The position numbers and the translations under genes are program-made. Below, piece by piece: positions 28,140 to 33,843 of a DNA stretch of 33,843 nucleotides (position 1 is its first letter; each line of letters opens with the position of its first letter). Source of the DNA: Planctomycetaceae bacterium (GTDB lineage Bacteria > Planctomycetota > Planctomycetia > Pirellulales > Pirellulaceae); assembly GCA_002709045.1 (NCBI GenBank), contig PAPJ01000002.1, forward strand, positions 1 through 33,843. The letters are read 5' to 3'. The notes under the pieces were generated by a model. The model saw only the letters and a program-made list of their open reading frames with translations, had not been told where the DNA came from and did no database searches.

Positions 28140-28429
28140 AGCTGTCATCTCGTAGGTAGTCTGATGACAGTCTGATTTGCCAAATCAGACAAATGCATTG
28201 GGATTGAGAACCTAAAGCGAAACGTCAGACTACTACGGTAATCAGGGGCTCACCACTCGAGAAGACAACATAAGATTCCTGATTTGCGTGACCACACTCT
28301 GTAACTGAATCCGGTAGTCATTAACCGGCTGAATCTTGGGAAGGATTTAGTCTTGGTTAATGCATCCTTAGTTAAGAAGTGCAGTCACAAGGAACAGCAT
28401 GCAGGGGTCTGGCAGAGAAGGGAATAGCC
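28140..28429 (+). ncRNA. Structured 5' leader of the sigma factor gene (candidate regulatory RNA)
   Basis: At least five stems can be drawn: CTGTCATC/GATGACAG (28142-28149 with 28163-28170); GTCTGATTTG/CAAATCAGAC (28170-28179 with 28181-28190, perfect 10-bp arms); AATCAGG/CCTGATT (28240-28246 with 28278-28284); CCGGT/ACCGG (28311-28315 with 28324-28328); AAGGAT/ATCCTT (28341-28346 with 28364-28369). Alternative pairings exist: GTAGTCTGA (28156-28164) with TCAGACTAC (28225-28233), and CAAATCAG with a second copy of CTGATTTG at 28279-28286. The arms of the 10-bp dyad are so close that it could equally be a protein-binding site in DNA. It matches no riboswitch class that I know. Confidence 0.45.
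28418..28423 (+). promoter_or_regulatory. Shine-Dalgarno of the sigma factor gene
   Basis: AAGGGA lies six bases before the ATG at 28430. It decides the start in favour of this ATG over the in-frame GTG at 28379, which would place the site inside the gene. Confidence 0.6.
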
Positions 28430-30103
28430 ATGAACTCATCTTACCGCAGTAATGTGCTGCGCAATTTGCGTGACACGCTGGCTTCCGTCGACGAACGTGA
28501 AGTGACATTACTCTACGTAAATCGTATCGAGAAGCTTATCTACGATATCGAACACGATCGATCTTGCTCGTTTGGTTATCTTTACGATCGGATCATCGGC
28601 AGCAACTCAACTCCGTCTGAAATCAACTCAAGTCTCAAAATCGCCGGTGAGGAAATTCATCATGATTTAAGATTGTTAGTGGAAGACCTGACAGAACATG
28701 TTGGTTTAACTGCTGACGAAATCATTGAGCCCGTTTACACAGTGGATTCGCTAAGTAAGCATCTTAGGGTTTCATCCAAGACGATCTCACGTTGGAGAAA
28801 CAATGGGCTTGTCAGCCGCAAGATCATAATTAATGGTCGTAAACGCGTGGCTTTCACCAAGTCTAGTGTAGAAGCATTCAGAGCTAATAATCGAGACAGG
28901 GTTTCCCGCGGTGAACGCTTTAGCCAACTGACTGATTCGGAACGGCATGAGATCTTGCAACATGCGCGGCAGTTGGCAATAACCGGCGCATGCCCCTCGG
29001 AAACAGCTCGTCGTCTGGCCGACCATTTCAATCGCAGTATTGAAACAATCCGTTATACGCTGAAGCGTTATGACACTGATAACCCGACCGAAGCTATCTT
29101 CCCGCGTGCACGAGGCAAACTATCACTGGATTCCAAACGTAGTATCTTTCAACGATTTACTGGAGGCACCAGTGTTGCGATGTTGGCTCGGCAGTTCAAC
29201 CGCACGACTTCGACTATCCATCGTGTAATCAATGAAATGAGACGCGTGGCAGTCATGGAATTACCGCTCGACTATATGCCCTCGGATGAATTCAGTCGAC
29301 GCGGTGCTGAAAAACGGATCATGGCACCTATTCCGGATCCGGAAACCCCACCGCGCCGAACCCGTGCTCCGAAAGAACTCCCCTCCTATCTGTCGTCACT
29401 ATACGAAGTGCCTCTGTTAACTCGTAATCAGGAACAGCATCTGTTCCGCAAGTTCAATTACACAAAATACAGGGCGCACAGATTACGCGTTGCATTTGAG
29501 AAGACCGGTGATAGTTCCTTAATAGACGAGATCGAATCATGGTGGGAATCAGCAGTCCAACTAAAGCAAATGATCATTCGTTCCAACTTGAGATTAGTTG
29601 TTTCCATTGCCAAACGTCATATGAAAGCGACTGAAGACTTCTTCACACTTGTCAGTGATGGCAACATGTCATTAATCCGGGCTGCTGAAAAATTCAACTA
29701 CTTGCTGGGCAATAAGTTTTCTACTTATGCATCCTGGGCAATCATGAAAAATTTCGCGCGTACGATTCCAAACGAATTTCGTCATCGCGATCGTTTCCGT
29801 ACAAGTCTTGAAGAGGCTTTTGTCATCCAAGATGACCCGCGGACCAGTCGCCAGCAATTGGAGATTGAGGATGAGCACAGGAAGCTAGTAATTGGCAGCA
29901 TCCTTACTCAACTGGATGATCGCGAACAAAAGATCATCATCAGTCGTTTTGGCCTGGCTCCGGGACGTGAACCCCAAACACTGCAACAGGTGGGTGAAGA
30001 AATTGGCGTTACTAAAGAAAGGGTACGTCAAATTGAAGCTAAAGCTCTGCGAAAACTACGTCGGGAAGCAACAACGGAGCATTTAGAGCTTATTGAAAGT
30101 TAG
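28430..30103 (+). CDS. Sigma-70 family factor with three extra helix-turn-helix segments
   Basis: A 557-residue sigma factor. Residues 1-100 are helical and unknown. A MerR/excisionase-type HTH follows at about 102-152 (YTVDSLSKHLRVSSKTISRW, with an RKRVAF wing), then two homeodomain-like HTHs at about 168-215 (ETARRLADHFNRSIETIRYT) and 230-268 (SVAMLARQFNRTTSTIHRVI). The sigma core is region 1.2 at 317-345, region 2 at 378-450 (NLRLVVSIAKRH, FSTYASWAIMKNFARTIP) and region 4 at 485-550 (LQQVGEEIGVTKERVRQIEA). Region 3 is absent; only about 35 residues join regions 2 and 4. In region 2.3-2.4 the usual WWIRQ is WAIMK, which suggests altered promoter melting or recognition. It directs RNA polymerase to promoters; its targets are unknown. 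Confidence 0.92.
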   Translation: MNSSYRSNVLRNLRDTLASVDEREVTLLYVNRIEKLIYDIEHDRSCSFGYLYDRIIGSNSTPSEINSSLKIAGEEIHHDLRLLVEDLTEHVGLTADEIIEPVYTVDSLSKHLRVSSKTISRWRNNGLVSRKIIINGRKRVAFTKSSVEAFRANNRDRVSRGERFSQLTDSERHEILQHARQLAITGACPSETARRLADHFNRSIETIRYTLKRYDTDNPTEAIFPRARGKLSLDSKRSIFQRFTGGTSVAMLARQFNRTTSTIHRVINEMRRVAVMELPLDYMPSDEFSRRGAEKRIMAPIPDPETPPRRTRAPKELPSYLSSLYEVPLLTRNQEQHLFRKFNYTKYRAHRLRVAFEKTGDSSLIDEIESWWESAVQLKQMIIRSNLRLVVSIAKRHMKATEDFFTLVSDGNMSLIRAAEKFNYLLGNKFSTYASWAIMKNFARTIPNEFRHRDRFRTSLEEAFVIQDDPRTSRQQLEIEDEHRKLVIGSILTQLDDREQKIIISRFGLAPGREPQTLQQVGEEIGVTKERVRQIEAKALRKLRREATTEHLELIES

Positions 30104-30137
30104 GATAAGGCCCATTTCTCATTGCATGCAAACCAAT

Positions 30138-30194
30138 AGCTTATCCGACAAATCCAGGCAGAATGAAGTTATGACCGGATTCGTCGGATAAGCT
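30138..30194. repeat. 18-bp inverted repeat downstream of the sigma gene
   Basis: AGCTTATCCGACAAATCC (30138-30155) and GGATTCGTCGGATAAGCT (30177-30194), one mismatch, 21-base loop. A third copy of GGATAAG starts at the last base of the stop codon (30103-30109) and could pair with the left arm instead. No T run follows on either strand, so it is not a standard intrinsic terminator, although a role in transcript ending is the simplest reading. Confidence 0.75.
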
Positions 30195-30433
30195 TTCGGG
30201 ATTGTACATTGAGGTGTATTTCCAAAAGACCGTCTTTCTCTATAACCCGAGTTTTTCACAGCGTTGGGTTGTCTTTACTGATTAGCTCAGCTGTTTAACT
30301 ATCTAATTGTCTCATTTTTTATGTATTCCCGCCTTCACAGTGACAATAGGCAGGTATATTTTGGTTTTATACCGAATTGAAACAAGCAACTCGCATATTG
30401 CAGAAGTACCCAATTTCGGTATATTTACACGTT

Positions 30434-30463
30434 TTGATGATCGGACAATTTTCCGAGTATTAG
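30434..30463 (+). promoter_or_regulatory. Candidate promoter of the tRNA/tuf cluster
   Basis: TTGATG (30434-30439), an 18-base spacer and TATTAG (30458-30463). Transcription would begin next to the first base of tRNA-Thr at 30471, giving almost no leader. Matches are moderate, so the call is weak. Confidence 0.3.
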
Positions 30464-30470
30464 AAGTTAA

Positions 30471-30543
30471 GCCACTGTAGCTCAATTGGCAGAGCAGCTG
30501 ATTTGTAATCAGCAGGTTAAGGGTTCAAGTCCCTTCGGTGGCT
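30471..30543 (+). tRNA. tRNA-Thr (anticodon UGU)
   Basis: A complete cloverleaf of 73 bases: acceptor GCCACTG/CGGTGGC, anticodon loop TTTGTAA (UGU), T loop TTCAAGT, discriminator T. CCA is not encoded. It is the first gene of the tRNA cluster and matches the place of thrU in E. coli. Confidence 0.97.
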
Positions 30544-30590
30544 CTCGCGATTTTCTTCAAGTTACAAGACTTGTAAAAAATCAGTGAACA

Positions 30591-30672
30591 GGTGGGTTTC
30601 CCGAGCGGTCAAAGGGGTCAGACTGTAAATCTGATGGCAGCGCCTTCGAAGGTTCGAATCCTTCACCCACCA
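30591..30672 (+). tRNA. tRNA-Tyr (anticodon GUA)
   Basis: An 82-base type II tRNA with a long variable arm. The acceptor is GGTGGGT/ACCCACC, the anticodon loop CTGTAAA (GUA), the discriminator A. CCA is not encoded. It takes the place of tyrU in the E. coli cluster. Confidence 0.97.
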
Positions 30673-30709
30673 CTTAAAGGGTAAGACCTGACAACAATCC
30701 TAAATCAAA

Positions 30710-30753
30710 TGACTGACATGTTAGTGCTATATTTAAGCTCTGCCTGTCAGTCA
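30710..30753. repeat. 9-bp perfect inverted repeat in the Tyr-Gly spacer
   Basis: TGACTGACA (30710-30718) and TGTCAGTCA (30745-30753) with a 26-base loop. It is followed by an AT-rich stretch with short T runs. It could be a processing stem or a weak terminator. Confidence 0.55.
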
Positions 30754-30866
30754 ATTTATTTTGGGAAAGTTGCTGATTTGCCTCTTATCAGTATTCCTTT
30801 TTTTGCGTAAAAATAGAGGATTGCTGCACAATGTGTATGGGCTTCATTGCGCACTATTTAAGTATT

Positions 30867-30937
30867 GCGGGTGTAGCTCAATGGTAGAGCCACAGCCTTC
30901 CAAGCTGAAGACGAGGGTTCGATTCCCTTCACCCGCT
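30867..30937 (+). tRNA. tRNA-Gly (anticodon UCC)
   Basis: A 71-base cloverleaf: acceptor GCGGGTG/CACCCGC, anticodon loop CTTCCAA (UCC), T loop TTCGATT, discriminator T. The first pair of the anticodon stem is an A27-A43 mismatch. CCA is not encoded. It corresponds to glyT in the E. coli cluster. Confidence 0.95.
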
Positions 30938-30957
30938 CTTACCATACAATATTGTGT

Positions 30958-31005
30958 TTTGATTAATTGCTGCCGGAACTCAAGTTTGGGCAATTCTTGA
31001 TCAAA
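30958..31005. repeat. Imperfect long hairpin in the Gly-Thr spacer
   Basis: TTTGAT (30958-30963) pairs with ATCAAA (31000-31005), and inside it AATTGC (30965-30970) with GCAATT (30990-30995). A perfect 10-base palindrome ACAATATTGT (30946-30955) lies just before it. A role in processing of the tRNA transcript is plausible. Confidence 0.4.
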
Positions 31006-31021
31006 GGCGAAGAGTGGCTGA

Positions 31022-31094
<73 letters not shown>

Positions 31095-31272
31095 CTTTTT
31101 GGTTGTGCTTAACCGTATAACTGATAAACCAGACGTAAATAAGTCTGATTGGAATTCCGATTACCATCGATTTATATCGAGTGGTGGTCGAAATGAAGTG
31201 ACGGCTTACCAAAATATTTAATCACGTCGGAAACGACAGAATATCATTATTTTCAGAAGATAGGTAAAGGAA

Positions 31273-32466
<1,194 letters not shown>

Positions 32467-32485
32467 TACTCGGCAATCTTTAAGA

Positions 32486-32558
32486 AGGGGTGTAGCTCAA
32501 TTGGCAGAGCACTGGTTTCCAAAACCAGCGGTTGCGGGTTCAAGTCCCTCCGCCCCTG
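32486..32558 (+). tRNA. tRNA-Trp (anticodon CCA)
   Basis: A 73-base cloverleaf: acceptor AGGGGTG/CGCCCCT, anticodon loop TTCCAAA (CCA), T loop TTCAAGT, discriminator G. The next three bases (32559-32561) are CCA, so this is the only one of the six tRNAs here with an encoded CCA end. It lies 19 bases behind tuf, as in many bacteria outside the enterics. Confidence 0.96.
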
Positions 32559-32939
32559 CCATATAACCCTTGATTCGGGTCGAGGTATTTAATACCTGCT
32601 TCTCGAATTAGGGAATTTACAATTCGAAATTTAACACTGATTTACTCATCGTACGTAATGGATTTGTTACACGTACGAGAGTTTCACCTCCCTTGAGGTG
32701 GACGGTAAGACCTCAACGCTGGATGATGATTCGAGGTTTTGCTGAGTGAGAGTTGGGGTCACCTTCATGTAGGGTGGCAGAGAACCTGACTCTGATTTTG
32801 GCCTGATGGACTCAGAATTTGTTCGCTGCAGCGGGAAACTGTAGTGAAACCAACTGAAACCATTGCTTCTGAGGCTGAGTAGTCGGTTAGTAACTCAGAT
32901 CTTACGGGATCTGGATATTAATTGGATGACAACGACGTA
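32559..32939 (+). other. Structured leader between tRNA-Trp and secE
   Basis: A 381-base gap with no gene (no rpmG either). It is rich in dyads: AGGTATT/AATACCT (32583-32597); TCGAATT/AATTCGA (32603-32627); TCGTACGT/ACGTACGA (32649-32656 with 32671-32678); CACCTC/GAGGTG (32685-32700) competing with TTGAGGT/ACCTCAA (32693-32716); palindrome CGCTGCAGCG (32824-32833); and CTGAGT/ACTCAG (32875-32898) competing with CAGATC/GATCTG (32896-32913). The last pair of alternatives lies 26 bases before the secE start. The competing stems suggest a switchable RNA leader. Confidence 0.5.
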
Positions 32940-33419
32940 ATGTCCAAGAATGCAAACTTGCAGTCTGCCGGTAAAAAAGCAGATCAACCTGCAGTCAATG
33001 TAAAACTGATTCGAACTCTGTTCAGCGGAACTCGACATCGTCCCACGATGGGATTGGTGACGCGCCGCACGAGCATGTTGACGTTTATTATTGTGTTTGC
33101 TCTGGGGATATGGTCACTCAACATTTGGGTCAAAGGTAATCTGGGTGGAATGCTGTTTTGGCAGCCCTCTGATTACATCTGCGGTTTTCTGTTAGTGGCT
33201 TCTATCTGGTTTAGCTACCGCATTGTGCATTGGTTTAAATTCGCTGAATTTTTAATCGCTGTGCAAAACGAAATGACGAAAGTTTCTTGGCCAAAACGGC
33301 CGGAACTCATTCGTAGTTCGCTCGTTGTAATCTTAACGATGTTTTTATTTACAGCTGCTTTGTTCGGGTATGACCTGGTCTGGCAGTTATTGTTAAAGGC
33401 CATCGGTATCAGCGCTTAA
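32940..33419 (+). CDS. secE: Preprotein translocase subunit SecE
   Basis: SecE clamps SecY in the protein-export channel. The conserved SecE core is at the C-terminus: FLIAVQNEMTKVSWPKRPEL followed by the membrane helix LVVILTMFLFTAALFGYDLV. Two more hydrophobic stretches precede it (TFIIVFALGIWSLNIWV and YICGFLLVASIWFSYRIV), giving three helices as in E. coli rather than the single helix of most bacterial SecE. I start at the ATG at 32940 (159 residues); an in-frame TTG at 32922 is less likely. The gene order tuf, tRNA-Trp, secE, then probable nusG supports the call. Confidence 0.93.
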   Translation: MSKNANLQSAGKKADQPAVNVKLIRTLFSGTRHRPTMGLVTRRTSMLTFIIVFALGIWSLNIWVKGNLGGMLFWQPSDYICGFLLVASIWFSYRIVHWFKFAEFLIAVQNEMTKVSWPKRPELIRSSLVVILTMFLFTAALFGYDLVWQLLLKAIGISA

Positions 33420-33530
33420 CTGAACTGACAGTTTATGCGTAGATAACGCGCCTGACTTGGGCTTTCTAATTCATTAGCCTAATCGGCTCGATTGTGATGG
33501 TGACGAGAATACTACCTTATAAGTTGCAAG

Positions 33531-33548
33531 CCTGGCAGTAATGTCAGG
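33531..33548 (+). other. Hairpin with GUAA tetraloop before the nusG start
   Basis: CCTGGCA (33531-33537) pairs with TGTCAGG (33542-33548, one G-U pair) around GTAA, a GNRA-type tetraloop. It ends 24 bases before the GTG start. No T run follows, so it is more likely a leader element than a terminator. Confidence 0.5.
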
Positions 33549-33572
33549 GATATACGTGTTCGGAGTTTTACC

Positions 33573-33843
33573 GTGAACGAATTTCAAGACGAATCCAATG
33601 AATCGTTAGATCCGCAGGCTGAATCAAATCCTGTAGCTGACGATAGCGTTGAGGACGTTCAGCAGCAGGATCCTGCTGAAGCAACTGAATCTCCTGAAGC
33701 GTCGGCCAATATTCCTACGGAAGATCCCGTCACCGAACCGGTCGCTGAAGAAGAAGTCGCTGAAGAGGTCGAAGAAGAGGCTGTCGAAGAAGAAGCGGTA
33801 AGCGAAGCTGAGCCTGAGCCAGAACCGGTCGCTGAAGAAGAAG
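33573..33843 (+). CDS. nusG: Probable NusG with acidic N-terminal extension (partial, runs off the window)
   Basis: A frame opens at a GTG with GGAG seven bases upstream and stays open for 90 codons to the window end. The visible protein (MNEFQDESNESLDPQAESNP and onward) is almost wholly acidic: Glu, Asp, Ala, Val and Pro, with repeated segments such as EPVAEEE. None of the NusG core is visible yet. The call rests on position: it directly follows secE, where nusG is nearly universal. If right, the transcription factor carries a disordered acidic extension of at least 90 residues. The alternative is an unrelated acidic protein. Confidence 0.6.
   Translation, partial: MNEFQDESNESLDPQAESNPVADDSVEDVQQQDPAEATESPEASANIPTEDPVTEPVAEEEVAEEVEEEAVEEEAVSEAEPEPEPVAEEE
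33735..33843 (+). repeat. 22-base direct repeat in the acidic coding region
   Basis: A 22-base sequence coding for EPVAEEE occurs at 33735-33756 and again at 33822-33843, in the same frame. The second copy ends exactly at the window end, so further copies may follow. Confidence 0.8.

Larger units (their letters stand above)
30104..30470. other. Non-coding region between the sigma gene and the tRNA cluster
   Basis: No gene is seen. It contains the 18-bp inverted repeat at 30138-30194, a second imperfect dyad (ATACCGAATTG at 30369-30379 with CAATTTCGGTAT at 30411-30422) and a candidate promoter next to the first tRNA. The middle part (30200-30350) is AT-rich and featureless. Confidence 0.5.

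Noticed and set aside
32726..32750. GATGATGA followed by CTGA, resembling a C/D-box guide RNA
   Set aside because: Such guides are archaeal and eukaryotic; the boxes are short and expected by chance.
32745..32920. Resemblance to a TPP riboswitch (GGGGTCACC, GGCAGAGAACCTGA, GATCTGGATA)
   Set aside because: The strictly conserved CTGAGA and the GGATAATGCCAGCG part are not present in the right order, and the downstream gene is secE, not a thiamine gene.

Overview
The window looks like chromosomal core DNA from a planctomycete (Planctomycetota), probably a member of the Planctomycetales with moderate GC. The signs are: an EF-Tu with an unusual switch I sequence; a sigma-70 factor with several extra helix-turn-helix segments; many large secreted or membrane-anchored proteins of unknown function; weak or absent Shine-Dalgarno sites; and the order tRNA-Thr, tRNA-Tyr, tRNA-Gly, tRNA-Thr, tuf, tRNA-Trp, secE, nusG. 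The phylum call is an inference from protein recall, not from a search. I see no phage, transposase, integron or CRISPR signal.

Left part (1-7700), mostly minus strand: tRNA-Arg(UCG), a secreted cyclophilin-type peptidyl-prolyl isomerase, rsmD (plus strand), a small two-helix membrane protein overlapping a radical SAM gene, a 934-residue anchored protein of unknown function, a cupin and a secreted protein of unknown function.

Middle (7800-21300): panB and a thioredoxin-fold YyaL/DUF255 protein, then a DegT-type PLP enzyme that converges on and overlaps a MazG-like nucleotide pyrophosphohydrolase. The latter is translationally coupled to larC (nickel-pincer cofactor synthesis). A SAM methyltransferase follows, then gap with a near-consensus promoter and a strong terminator, an M3 oligoendopeptidase, two TPR proteins and fxsA.

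Right-centre (21270-27810), minus strand: rpmA, obgE, coaX and an MnmE-like GTPase. The last three overlap by ATGA, and a strong terminator sits between rpmA and obgE. Further right are a secreted double-LysM protein with a recognisable promoter and a secreted protein of unknown function.

Right end (27810-33843), plus strand: a long, hairpin-rich leader precedes the multi-HTH sigma factor gene. Next comes the tRNA/tuf/secE/nusG translation-transcription cluster, which also has structured spacers and leaders. The window ends inside a gene that is probably nusG with a long acidic N-terminal extension. The most unusual items are the sigma factor and its leader, the MnmE-like GTPase lacking the C-terminal cysteine motif, the EF-Tu switch I change, and the mutually exclusive hairpins upstream of secE.
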